From CAYNQN01 sp964530525 (GTDB taxonomy: Bacteria > Actinomycetota > Acidimicrobiia > Acidimicrobiales > Acidimicrobilacustridaceae): 64,000 nt of DNA. Both the position numbers and the translations under genes were made by a program. Of the stretch, positions 8,631 through 16,550 are shown in pieces. Where the stretch lies: the NCBI GenBank assembly GCA_964530525.1, contig CAZHBH010000003.1, forward strand, positions 5,354 through 69,353. The letters are read 5' to 3'. The notes beneath the pieces are model-generated. The model saw nothing but the letters and a program-made list of their open reading frames with translations, did no database searches and had not been told where the DNA came from. Each line of letters starts with the position of its first letter. Positions within the stretch are counted from its first letter, which is position 1.

Positions 8631-10256
8631 TCAGCCGGTGAAGCGCGGGACCATGGCCTGTGTGACGTGGATCGAGACCTCGGCGTGGCCCTTCGACGGG
8701 TCCGGGTCGGGAGCGGCCGACGTGGCGTCGGCCGCCGAGACCAGCGTGGTGCCAGCGCCGGCGGAGCTGGCGACCACGGCCTCGATGCCGAAGCTCAGGT
8801 TCGCTCCCGTGACCAGCTGGCCGCTCGAGCACTCGACGGCGGCCGACCCCCCGGCGGGGAGCTCGCACACCCAGCCTTGGGGTGGGCTCACCGAGGTCAC
8901 CGAGAGCCCCGAGGGAACCGAGAGCACGAGTCGGGGCTCACCGGCGTCCGAGGGTCCTTCGTTGGTGATCGTCGCCGAGAGGTTCAGAGCGTCCCCCGGC
9001 GCCACTTCGCACTCCGCTGCCCCTTGGCAGTCGTAGGCGACCGCGAGGGTCGAGCGCGCTGCCACCACCTTGCCCAGCGAGCCCGAGGTGGGGCTGCCCT
9101 CCGTGGCGAACCACACCGTGCCGTCGGGGCCGGCCATCAAGTACGTGGTGCTGTCCGACGTGGGGAGCTCGGTGACGGTACCGGCCGGGGTGATCCTCCC
9201 GACGACGTGGTCCGACGACCCGTACCAGATGTTCCCGTCGGCTCCGAGCACGAGGAACTGCGGGAAGTTCGAGGTGTCGAACTCTGTGAGCGTCCCGTCG
9301 GGGGTGATCCTGCCGAGCTTCGGTCCGTACTGCCCGAACCAGATGTTCCCGTCGCTCCCTGTTGCGAGGTAGTCGGTGTCGTAGGAGGTGGGCCAGGTCC
9401 GGACCTCGTGGGAGGTCAGGTCGACGCGGCCGATCATCTCGTCGGCACCGAACCAGATGTTCCCGTCGGGGCCGACGATCGGGTGCCGGGTCATCGTCGG
9501 GGTGTCGACGTAGGCGACCACCCCGTCCATGGAGACGTAGCCGATCTTGGCTTCGGGGAAGACCCCGAACCAGATGTTCCCGTCGGGAGCCGCGACCATC
9601 CCCGGCTTCCCGCCGGCGCCACTCGTGTAGCCGTCCACCGGGTACTCCACCAGGTTGTTCTCCATGTCCACCTGCCCGATGAACACGTTGGAGGCGTCGC
9701 CGTCGTCGGCGAACCAGATGTTCCCGTTGGGACCGACGAGGAGGTCGCGGGTGGCATCGTGGGTCGCGTTCTCGAAGACCACACCGTTGGCGTCGACGTT
9801 CCCCACCCCGCCTGCGGAGTCGGAGAACCAGACCTTCCCGTCCGGCCCCAGGACCAGGTTGCCCGTGACAGCTCCTGCGGTGCTGAACTGCTCGACGGCG
9901 CCGTCACGGAACCGCCCGACGCTGCTGCCACCGAACGTCCCGAACCACATGGTCCCCTCAGGGTGCTCGAGGGGGTTGAGCGGCGCCCCGGTCGTGTCGC
10001 GGAGCACCACCTCACCGGTGGGCGTGATCTGCACGAGCTGGTTGGCGAAGCCCCCAGTCCAGATCGAACCGTCGGAGGAGGCGAGCATCGGCCCGGGCGA
10101 CGAGCCCACGTCGTACTCCACCACGGTGCCGATCGGGTCGGTACCGGTGGCGGCTCCCGCCGCGGTGATGGAGATGGTCGACCACAGGAGCGCCATCAGG
10201 GCGATCGTCGCCACCGTCCACGTTCCGATCGCGTTCTTCCTCGAGCTGACCATCAT
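8631..10256 (-). CDS. Secreted Vgb-like beta-propeller with C-terminal DUF11-type domain
   Basis: Exported 541-aa protein. Residues 1-35 form a Sec signal ending at AAGAA. Residues about 45-400 are a streptogramin-lyase-like propeller in which the blade phrase PDGNIWFG or a variant recurs roughly every 40-50 residues, about eight times. Residues about 410-530 form a DUF11-like domain (ITNEGPSDAGEPRLVLSVP). The catalytic His of true Vgb lyases is not evident, so I read it as a structural or sensor protein rather than a resistance enzyme. It is convergent with the carotenoid oxygenase (14 bp apart). Confidence 0.8.
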   Translation of the reverse strand: MMVSSRKNAIGTWTVATIALMALLWSTISITAAGAATGTDPIGTVVEYDVGSSPGPMLASSDGSIWTGGFANQLVQITPTGEVVLRDTTGAPLNPLEHPEGTMWFGTFGGSSVGRFRDGAVEQFSTAGAVTGNLVLGPDGKVWFSDSAGGVGNVDANGVVFENATHDATRDLLVGPNGNIWFADDGDASNVFIGQVDMENNLVEYPVDGYTSGAGGKPGMVAAPDGNIWFGVFPEAKIGYVSMDGVVAYVDTPTMTRHPIVGPDGNIWFGADEMIGRVDLTSHEVRTWPTSYDTDYLATGSDGNIWFGQYGPKLGRITPDGTLTEFDTSNFPQFLVLGADGNIWYGSSDHVVGRITPAGTVTELPTSDSTTYLMAGPDGTVWFATEGSPTSGSLGKVVAARSTLAVAYDCQGAAECEVAPGDALNLSATITNEGPSDAGEPRLVLSVPSGLSVTSVSPPQGWVCELPAGGSAAVECSSGQLVTGANLSFGIEAVVASSAGAGTTLVSAADATSAAPDPDPSKGHAEVSIHVTQAMVPRFTG

Positions 10257-10354
10257 CCGACCTCCGTCTCTACGTCAGACAGCGACGCTACTCGGCAAGA
10301 CAGAGCTGTCGTGGACCTCTCCGGACCGTCGGTTCCTCAGACCGGGACGGCAGG

Positions 10355-11335
10355 TCAGGGCCGCGCGTCGGGGACGATCGCGATCTTCCCGAAGACGTCC
10401 TGCGTGGCGAGACGCTCCAGGGCCTCCGTGGACCGGGCGAGCGGAAAGGTGGAATCGACAACAGGCTTGAGGCCCTCGGAGGCCATCAAGGCGAGCACGC
10501 CTTCCAGTTCTTCGCGGGTCCCCATGGTCGAGCCCAGGATCTCCAGCTGTTTGCGGAAGACCCGCCGGAGCTCGGCCTGTGGGTCGGATCCGGTGGTCGC
10601 GCCCGCCACCACGAGGCGCCCTCCTGGTCGCAGGCAACGCAGGGAGTGAGCCCAGGTCGCCTTGCCGACGGTCTCGATCACGGCGTCGACCCGATCGGGT
10701 AGGCGAGCCCCCGGCTCGAAGGTCGCCTCGGCCCCCAGCTCCTCGGCCCGGGCCCGCTTGCCGGCCTGCCGGCCGGTTACCCACATCCGCACTCCGGCGG
10801 CCGAGCCGAGCACCACAGCGGCCGTCGCCACACCACCGCCGGCGCCCTGCACCAGCACGGTGTCGCCCGGGCCCACGCCGGCCTTGGTGAACAACATGCG
10901 GAAGGCGGTGAGCCACGCCGTGGGCACGCAGGCGGCCTCCTCGAACGAGAGCTCGGCCGGCTTGGCCACCAGGTTCCTCTCTGGCACCCAGACGTACTCG
11001 GCGAGCGTCCCGTCATAGCGCTCGGACAGCAGCGACTGCTCGGGGTCGAGGGTCTCGTCGCCACGGCCGGCGGCTGGATCGCCGATCACCGCGTGGACGA
11101 CCACCTCCGCGCCGCCCTCGGTCACGCCGGCGGCGTCGGTCCCCAGGACGATCGGCAGGTTCTCCGGCGGTGTGGCCACCCCCCGCAGCGTCCAGAGGTC
11201 GTGGTGGTTCAGCGTGGCGGCCCGCACCTGCACGCGCACCCAGCCCGGCTGCGGCTCGGGTTCGGGGTGCTCACCCACGTGGAGGCCGGAGAGGGGATCG
11301 TCGGCAGACGATGAGCGGGCGACGGCAGCGAGCAT
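10355..11335 (-). CDS. Zinc-type alcohol dehydrogenase/quinone oxidoreductase-like protein
   Basis: MDR-superfamily NAD(P)H oxidoreductase, 326 aa. The N-terminal GroES-like half contains NHHDLWTLRG and LGTDAAGV; the Rossmann half has VQGAGGGVATAAV. The catalytic-zinc Cys is absent (NHHDLW), as in quinone oxidoreductases. The ATG at 11335 gives the typical MLAAV... start; the frame is open further upstream but without family similarity. The substrate is unknown. It is divergent from the AcpH-like gene, 76 bp away. Confidence 0.85.
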   Translation of the reverse strand: MLAAVARSSSADDPLSGLHVGEHPEPEPQPGWVRVQVRAATLNHHDLWTLRGVATPPENLPIVLGTDAAGVTEGGAEVVVHAVIGDPAAGRGDETLDPEQSLLSERYDGTLAEYVWVPERNLVAKPAELSFEEAACVPTAWLTAFRMLFTKAGVGPGDTVLVQGAGGGVATAAVVLGSAAGVRMWVTGRQAGKRARAEELGAEATFEPGARLPDRVDAVIETVGKATWAHSLRCLRPGGRLVVAGATTGSDPQAELRRVFRKQLEILGSTMGTREELEGVLALMASEGLKPVVDSTFPLARSTEALERLATQDVFGKIAIVPDARP

Positions 11336-11411
11336 GGCGTGAGCATAGGGACGGGGGAGAGCGGGCGGCCTGGTCGTCGGGAAGGAGCCGACCGGCGTTA
11401 CGGTGCCGACC

Positions 11412-12050
11412 GTGAACTTCGTGGGGCACATCGCGGCTGCGGCCTCGGCGCCGCAGTGGCCCGAGCCCGGGTTTCGGGTGGGTGTCGTCGCCCCCGACCT
11501 GTGCGCAAGCGCGGGAGTGACCCTGGATAGGCCCTCCGGAGCGCTCGGCGAGGGGATCGCCCACCACCGTCGCATCGATGCCCGCTTCCACGACCTGCCC
11601 TGGTTCCGCAGCTCGGTCCAAGAGCTCTCCGTCGATCTGCAAGCGGCCGGGGTGAGGCGAGGACCTGCCCGTGCCGCGGCCCACGTGGGATGCGAGCTGA
11701 TGATCGACGGCGAGCTCCTGGCGGACCCCGACGTCGACCGGGCGCTTGCGGAGACCTGGCTGGTGCTCGCGTGCCACGGACCGGAGGTGTCCGGAGCGGT
11801 CGCCGTCAGCGACCGGCTCAGGTGGCGTAGGTGGTTGGACCGGTTCGTCGCAGGTGTAGAGCCGCGCCGCTACGCCGAACCGGCGGTGGCGGCGTTCGCC
11901 ACCGGCCGCATCCTGCATCGGCGCCCTCGTCTCGCGATCGACGCGTCGGAGCAGCCGGCCGTCGTCGGAACCTTCGAGGCCCATGCCGCCTCGATCCGCA
12001 GCGGGGCCGCCCGAGCCCTTGCCGAGGCGAGCGAGGGGCTCGCCTGGTAG
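11412..12050 (+). CDS. AcpH-like (acyl-carrier-protein phosphodiesterase family) protein
   Basis: 212-aa protein whose N-terminus (VNFVGHIAAA), APDLCAS and HHRRIDARFHDLP resemble the ACP phosphodiesterase (AcpH/DUF479) family. That family belongs to the HD-like metal hydrolases and removes phosphopantetheine from ACP. The motif HxxxD with a following FH is seen. The C-terminal half is divergent and family membership is moderate. I prefer the GTG at 11412 because it gives the family's short MNF-type start; an in-frame GTG at 11403 is the alternative. Confidence 0.6.
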   Translation: MNFVGHIAAAASAPQWPEPGFRVGVVAPDLCASAGVTLDRPSGALGEGIAHHRRIDARFHDLPWFRSSVQELSVDLQAAGVRRGPARAAAHVGCELMIDGELLADPDVDRALAETWLVLACHGPEVSGAVAVSDRLRWRRWLDRFVAGVEPRRYAEPAVAAFATGRILHRRPRLAIDASEQPAVVGTFEAHAASIRSGAARALAEASEGLAW

Positions 12051-12268
12051 GCCAGGGTCGCCACCTGCCACGGTCGCACCGGCACGCCGCTGGGCGGACG
12101 ACCCGATCGCCCGCTCGACGAGGACGGCAACCTCACCGTCCCGCAGCTTGCGAACCCCGGAAGCAGCCGGCGTAGCCGCCGTAGAAGGTTTCGCTCGGCT
12201 CACAACCTCCGCCCAAACCATCGGAAGATCGACGGTTCTCACGCCCGCTGGCGAACGAACACACGACC
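12051..12268. other. Intergenic, junction of backbone and island
   Basis: About 220 bp between the AcpH-like gene and the leftmost att repeat. I see no supported gene, RNA or strong hairpin. It should be the original chromosomal sequence downstream of tRNA-Arg before any insertion. Confidence 0.4.
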
Positions 12269-12347
12269 CTCTGACCAGGACGTTCGTCCTGGTCAGAGGG
12301 AACTTCCTTGGCGCCCCCGCCAGGATTCGAACCTGGGCACACGGTTT
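12269..12347. repeat. Att copy A: tRNA-Arg terminator hairpin plus tRNA 3' half (79-bp direct repeat)
   Basis: This stretch is repeated perfectly at 14829-14907, 2560 bp away. It consists of a 13-bp hairpin (arms 12269-12281 and 12286-12298, loop GTTC), a short linker, and then 37 bp equal to the 3' part of tRNA-Arg(CCT) at 12311-12347. It cannot be a tRNA because the 5' half is missing. It reads as the displaced original end of tRNA-Arg, the outer attachment site of the island. Confidence 0.85.
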
Positions 12348-12784
12348 GGGAACGACCATCCCTTAGGGGTGTAACCCCTGTCAGCGGCCCAGAGAATCCT
12401 CAAGGGACGTTGCTTCCCACCGCCTTCCCAAAGGATCTGGACCCCCAGATCGGCTTAGGGGGGCGACGTTCGAGGAGGCGCCCCGTGCCCCGACCGACCC
12501 AACGCATCCAGCTGTTAGGCATCCAGGAGCGCCGATCGACCCCGCAGGCGACCCGACCCTGGGTCGTCTGCGTGCGGCGGGGACCTCGATCGGGAGCGAA
12601 CCCGGGACCTCGCCCAGCGCGTCACCCTCAAGCTCGACGGCACACCGATGGCCCCGAGCGGCGCGGCTCAGAGGCTCCGGTCGTCGTTCATGTCCATGAA
12701 GTCGACAGCGATGTCGACCGGCGGGGCGTCCATGTCGCTCAGAGGCTAGGCGTGGGCCGTCGCCTAGACCAGGGACGCAGCCGT
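12348..12784. other. Gene-poor left end of the short element
   Basis: 437 bp with no convincing gene. It has a 6-bp hairpin AGGGGT/ACCCCT at 12365-12379. A plus-strand frame ends at a TAG near 12749 and reads like the tail of a decayed protein (RTRDLAQRVTLKLDGTPM), but I recognise no family. An integrase would be expected here by analogy with the large element; I see no integrase motifs. Confidence 0.4.
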
Positions 12785-13621
12785 TCAGTCCGGGTCGAGG
12801 AGCCTCGCGTGGAAGGCACCGACGGCGAGGACCGCGTCGGCTGACAGCGTGGCGGGATCGAGCTCCGGGTGGTCGAGGAACATCTGCTCGGAGTAGGCGG
12901 TCGGGCCTTGGTTGCCGGGGCTGGCGAAGTTCGCCGCCAGGTCGTCGAGCGTAGTGCGCATCGCTCCGACGAGTTCGGGGCCGAACGAGGCCCGCACCGC
13001 GTCGGCAGCGGGTTCGGGGCCACCTCGATCGTTGTGGAGCAGGACGAACGCGATGTCGTACCAGTCCTTCGGCTTCCGCCGGCTGCCCGCTGCGGCTGCC
13101 TTGGCGAGGAGGAAGCCGGCAAGGCCGCTGACGTTGACCTCTGCCGTCAGCTCGACGCCACCGACCCGCGAGGTGAGCACGCGCACCTCGACATCGCGAG
13201 CGGCGAAGCCAGTGCCCCGCAGGTTGACGGCACCGAGGTTCTCGCAAGCGTCGAACTGCACGATCGCCTGGTTCGGCTGATCGTCGAGGTCTGCGAGCAG
13301 CTCGAACTTCACGACGGTCTTCGTCGGTGCGCCGTCGGCGACCCAGCGCCACACGCGTTCGGTGTCGGGCTCGAACTCGGCGTTCCTGAGGGCGTTCTCG
13401 AGCCTCGCGGTGTTGATGGCTCCGCAGGCGACCTCGAGATCGACCTGCACGTCGACGTCAGTCGTGCCGGCGTGGCGCCAGGCGCTGCTTGCACACAGCA
13501 GCTCCGGAACGAGCCCACCGAGCACGACGAACTCGGGGCGACCGCCGTAGTGGTGCACCACGCGGACGAGCGCCGCCTCAGACGCGGCGCGAGCGGAGCG
13601 GGATCGCTCAGGTTCAGGCAT
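12785..13621 (-). CDS. AbiEii-like nucleotidyltransferase (putative type IV toxin)
   Basis: 278-aa protein with a nucleotidyltransferase fold. FVVLGGLVPELL begins the substrate-site Gly loop, and HAGTTDVDVQVDLEV holds the paired Asp of the active site. KAAAAGSRRKPKDWYDIAFVLL resembles the helical Lys-Asp-x-Asp region of AbiEii/AbiGii toxins. The start ATG (MPEPERSRS) overlaps the end of the upstream gene by 8 bp, so translation is probably coupled. Known AbiEii proteins are GTP-dependent nucleotidyltransferases that inhibit growth and abort phage infection; the activity here is inferred. Confidence 0.7.
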   Translation of the reverse strand: MPEPERSRSARAASEAALVRVVHHYGGRPEFVVLGGLVPELLCASSAWRHAGTTDVDVQVDLEVACGAINTARLENALRNAEFEPDTERVWRWVADGAPTKTVVKFELLADLDDQPNQAIVQFDACENLGAVNLRGTGFAARDVEVRVLTSRVGGVELTAEVNVSGLAGFLLAKAAAAGSRRKPKDWYDIAFVLLHNDRGGPEPAADAVRASFGPELVGAMRTTLDDLAANFASPGNQGPTAYSEQMFLDHPELDPATLSADAVLAVGAFHARLLDPD

Positions 13622-14627
13622 CGCCGACAACCTCCCAGAGGTGCTCCGCAGCCTCCTCGCCACGGACGCCCGAGGCGCGCAGGTCGGCGTAGATGCGGGG
13701 CCATGGCGCGACGCGGAGGTCACCGGCCGGGGCCGACAGCCGCTTGGTCACTGACGTGGGGAACGGACGCAAGACCAGGCGACCTCCCTCGATCGGCTTG
13801 AGGCCAGCGCGGTCGGCGACCTCGTCGAGCGTGGCCGGGGTCGGCGCGTCGACGAAGACGTCCAGGCCGCTCACCTCGGTCAGGTAGGGAGCGAGGACTG
13901 CGGCGCCAGCCGGGCCGGTGGCTGCCCATGCCAGGCCGTCGGCATCCCACCGCCGGCCGAGCTTCACCAGCTCGTCGGCGAGATCGCCGAGGACACCGAC
14001 GCGGAGCATGAGGGGCTTGGTCGCAGTGAGAGCCGCATCGGCGTACGCCGTCAGCAGCGCCCGTCGGTCGCCGAGCTCCCGTGCCGAGGCCCTCCCACGT
14101 GGCGCGTCGGCCTCGAGCAGTCCGAGCGTCGTCAACGTCGCCAGCGCCTTCGTCGCAGAACCGGCCGACAGACCGGTCGTTCGCTCGACGTCGGCCACCG
14201 TGGGGCGCGTGCCGAGCAGCAGCGCCTCGGCCGTTCCGATGACCGATGGCGTCCAGCGCGGGGCCAGATCGGGCTTCGTCTCAGGCCGACCGCTCCGGGA
14301 GACGACAAGGCCGGGCAGGGAGATCTCTGCTCCACCCGCCTCGTCCACCCACCCCAGCCCGGCGGCGGCGATCGCGGCACGGGCCCCGGGCGATATGCGC
14401 CGCGCGACCACGACGTCGACGTCGCCCTTCGGGCGATCCAACACGACGCGGACGTCGCCGAGCCAACCCTCGCCTGCCCATGCGGCTCGGACGCGAGCGC
14501 CGGCCACGTCGACCAGCGCGATGCCCTCGCCCGAACGGGCGAGGCGCACAGGCGTGCCCGAAGGGAGGACGGCACGGATCGCCGTCTCCATCCTGCCGGA
14601 GCCAGCCTCCTGGTCGGTCGTGGTCAC
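13614..14627 (-). CDS. AbiEi-like antitoxin / winged-helix regulator
   Basis: 337-aa protein encoded first in the two-gene operon. Residues about 10-130 form an alpha/beta domain with a possible nuclease-like fold. Residues about 145-200 are a winged helix (PTVADVERTTGLSAGSATKAL, TTLGLLEADAPRGR). The C-terminal part repeats a GLDVFVDAPTPATLDEVADRAGL pattern. The layout matches actinobacterial proteins annotated as AbiEi-type antitoxins. I chose the GTG at 14627 because a -10-like TATTGT lies just 7 bp upstream, giving a leaderless message. The longer ATG start would cross the promoter. Confidence 0.62.
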   Translation of the reverse strand: MTTTDQEAGSGRMETAIRAVLPSGTPVRLARSGEGIALVDVAGARVRAAWAGEGWLGDVRVVLDRPKGDVDVVVARRISPGARAAIAAAGLGWVDEAGGAEISLPGLVVSRSGRPETKPDLAPRWTPSVIGTAEALLLGTRPTVADVERTTGLSAGSATKALATLTTLGLLEADAPRGRASARELGDRRALLTAYADAALTATKPLMLRVGVLGDLADELVKLGRRWDADGLAWAATGPAGAAVLAPYLTEVSGLDVFVDAPTPATLDEVADRAGLKPIEGGRLVLRPFPTSVTKRLSAPAGDLRVAPWPRIYADLRASGVRGEEAAEHLWEVVGDA

Positions 14628-14633
14628 GACGAC

Positions 14634-14673
14634 ACAATACCTCAGCCAAGTGAAATACTCACTGTGCAAGTGA
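14634..14673 (-). promoter_or_regulatory. Promoter and palindromic operator of the AbiE-like operon
   Basis: An AT-richer stretch in otherwise GC-rich DNA. TATTGT (14634-14639, minus strand) sits at the -10 distance for a transcript starting at the GTG. Upstream over the -35 region is the inverted repeat TCACT-N5-AGTGA (14659-14673), with a partial direct copy (CAAGTGAAATA / CAAGTGAGGAT). AbiEi antitoxins are known to repress their own operon through inverted repeats, so this is the likely site. Confidence 0.55.
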
Positions 14674-14828
14674 GGATTTTGAATAGCTGAGGATTTCTTA
14701 CGCGGGCTCGCCTGCCCGCGCAACAGAGGGGCAACCTCACGAAGCCGGCGCACATCTCCTCCCACACCCCTCCCAATCAGGTCGGGAGATGGTGGAGTCT
14801 GGCGGTCACCAGCGGTCAGGCCGCTACG

Positions 14829-14919
14829 CTCTGACCAGGACGTTCGTCCTGGTCAGAGGGAACTTCCTTGGCGCCCCCGCCAGGATTCGAACCTGGGCAC
14901 ACGGTTTAGGAAACCGATG
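14829..14919. repeat. Att copy B: hairpin plus extended tRNA-Arg 3' core
   Basis: Identical to copy A over 14829-14907. It then matches tRNA-Arg itself further, through 14919, so 49 bp (14871-14919) equal 29639-29687. Copy B therefore has two parts, one shared with A and one shared with the functional tRNA. That is what a junction between two tandem elements should look like. No tRNA 5' half follows. Confidence 0.85.
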
Positions 14920-14975
14920 GTTTATTTGCTTAAAAATGCTGGTCACAGGGTTGATTGTTGCTCATGATCTTGATT

Positions 14976-15022
14976 CTCCCCGAACTCTCCCCGTAAGATC
15001 TGGCTACGGTTAGCTACGGTTG
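14976..15022. repeat. Left-end phased repeats (putative integrase arm sites)
   Basis: CTCCCCGA at 14976 and CTCCCCGT at 14987 are spaced exactly 11 bp. Just beyond, GCTACGGTT occurs at 15003 and 15013 (10-bp spacing). The CTCCCCGT unit recurs three times at the same 11-bp spacing at the other end of the element. Short, helically phased repeats next to att cores are typical of arm-type integrase or Xis binding sites. Confidence 0.6.
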
Positions 15023-15048
15023 GCTAAGCGGGGACAAGGGGGTCAGAG

Positions 15049-16419
15049 ATGGCGAGACCCGTGCAGGATGTGCGCATCTGGTCGCTCCAGGACCGGCGCA
15101 AGCACGCCATGGCCAAGCGGCCCTGGCTCGTGCGATGGGTGGTCGACGGCCGGGAGCACAACCGCTCCTACCGCACCCGAGCCGAAGCCGACCGCTACCG
15201 GTCTCAGCTCCTCGTGGCCCAGAGCAAGGCCGAGCGCTTCGACCACGACAGCGGCGAGCCGGTGTCGTGGACACCAGTCACGGGCGACAAGCAGCTCGTC
15301 GCCTGGGTGCGCCAGTGGCTCGCCGAGCAGTGGCCGGAGTGGCAGCCCCGCACGCGAGCCTCAGCAGTGGAGGCGCTGGCCCGGTTCGTGCCCTTGGTGT
15401 GCTCGGCGTCGGCCCCAGAACCGCCAGCAGAGATGCGTGCCTATCTGGTCCAGTCCCTGCGCCCCGGTGCCGAGGTCGACGGCGCTCACCCGTGCGAACG
15501 GTGGCTGGCACGTTGGAGCCCGGCGCTCGGCCACCTCGACCGAGAGATGATGGCCAACGTCGAACAGCAGTTGGCCATCGGCGCCAGTGGACAGCCCCTC
15601 TCGGCCAACGTCTCCAACCGCTACCGGACCACGGCGCACGCTTGCATCAAGCGAGCGGTGGAACTGGATGTGTTGGCAGCAGACCCGTGGCCACCTCCGC
15701 CGAGTGGTCGTCGGCGGCGCAAGAGCGCTCGCAAGCGCCGCTCGGTCGACATCCGGCTCTTGCCCGATCCGGCCACGATGGAAGCCGCTATCGCTGCCAT
15801 GCGCTCGCACCAGCCGGGCAGTCGCACCTACGAGGTCATGACCGCCGTGGCCTACTACGCCGGGCTCCGACCCTCCGAGGTGGTGGCGTTGCGCCCGCGA
15901 TCGCTGGACCTGCCCGAGGAGGGCTGGGGTCGCATTGAGGTGGTCGAAGCCGACGTCGACTGGGACGAACCCGGCGAACCCAAGACCGGCCAGCGCTCCG
16001 TACCGATCCCGCCCCAGCTCGTGGCCATCCTGCGGTCGTGGATCGAGGATGTCGGCGTGGGCGACGACAATCTGCTGTTTCGCACCAGAGGCAACAAGCG
16101 TCCGACCCAATCGAACTGGGGGAGAGCCTTGAAGCGTGGTCTGGCCGCCGTGGAGCACGACCCGATCCGGGTCTACGACTGCCGCCACGCTGCGGCCACC
16201 ACATGGCTACGAGCAGGAGTCCCGCTCGGCGAGGTAGCTCGCCGCCTCGGCCACAGCGTCGAGACCCTGGTCTCCACCTACGTCGGCGCTCTCGAAGGCG
16301 ACGAAGCCATCGCCAACGACCGCATCGAACAGGCTCTGTCCCCAACCGCCGAACGGTCGGCGTCTGCTGGATCTCAGCGGAGGAGACAAGCTCGATCGTC
16401 ATCTTTCTATGTGGCCTAG
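15049..16419 (+). CDS. Tyrosine recombinase (island integrase)
   Basis: 456-aa site-specific recombinase reading into the element. An N-terminal arm-binding/SAM-like region precedes the catalytic domain, where Arg274 (GLRPSEVV), Arg379 and His380 (VYDCRHAAATTW), His402 (RRLGHSVETL) and the nucleophile Tyr411 (STYVGAL) are all present. The first position of the HxxR box is Tyr376, as is common in actinobacterial integrases. Its place 130 bp from the tRNA-Arg core marks it as the enzyme that inserted the large element. I see no gene between att and int. Confidence 0.95.
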   Translation: MARPVQDVRIWSLQDRRKHAMAKRPWLVRWVVDGREHNRSYRTRAEADRYRSQLLVAQSKAERFDHDSGEPVSWTPVTGDKQLVAWVRQWLAEQWPEWQPRTRASAVEALARFVPLVCSASAPEPPAEMRAYLVQSLRPGAEVDGAHPCERWLARWSPALGHLDREMMANVEQQLAIGASGQPLSANVSNRYRTTAHACIKRAVELDVLAADPWPPPPSGRRRRKSARKRRSVDIRLLPDPATMEAAIAAMRSHQPGSRTYEVMTAVAYYAGLRPSEVVALRPRSLDLPEEGWGRIEVVEADVDWDEPGEPKTGQRSVPIPPQLVAILRSWIEDVGVGDDNLLFRTRGNKRPTQSNWGRALKRGLAAVEHDPIRVYDCRHAAATTWLRAGVPLGEVARRLGHSVETLVSTYVGALEGDEAIANDRIEQALSPTAERSASAGSQRRRQARSSSFYVA

Positions 16420-16550
16420 TCCGTCTCTAGGGACGCTTCGCCAACAGTGAGCGAACTAGCAGAGACTGAGTGGAAGATCTAGTCCAGTCGGAATTGATGA
16501 GTACGCCCTAGGTGCCTACTCTCAGTCTGAACGAGTTCTTCTCTGCAGGC

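Larger units (their letters stand above)
12269..14907. mobile_element. Short integrase-less element at tRNA-Arg (CIME-like)
   Basis: A segment bounded by the 79-bp direct repeats A and B, so one repeat plus 2.5 kb of cargo. The cargo is one AbiEi/AbiEii-like operon and nothing recognisable as an integrase. Its right end shares with the right end of the large element the motif GGCGGTYACCAGCGG (14801-14815; 29575-29589) followed by a hairpin and the tRNA core. That suggests a related element family. Movement, if any, would need the neighbouring integrase; this is inference. Confidence 0.65.

Noticed and set aside
9200..9740. Repeat array with spaced identical words
   Set aside because: The spaced repeats are codons of the propeller blade motif in one open frame.
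12311..12347. Possible tRNA-Arg gene at copy A (and at 14871-14919)
   Set aside because: Only the T-arm, acceptor 3' strand and part of the anticodon arm are present; the 5' half diverges at once, so these are att repeats.
12308..12844. A 178-codon plus-strand gene starting in att copy A
   Set aside because: No ribosome site or family, composition like noncoding GC-rich DNA, and it overlaps the AbiEii-like gene end.
14700..14765. Upstream ATG start for the AbiEi-like gene at 14765
   Set aside because: It would place the -10-like box and palindromic operator inside the gene; the GTG at 14627 fits better.
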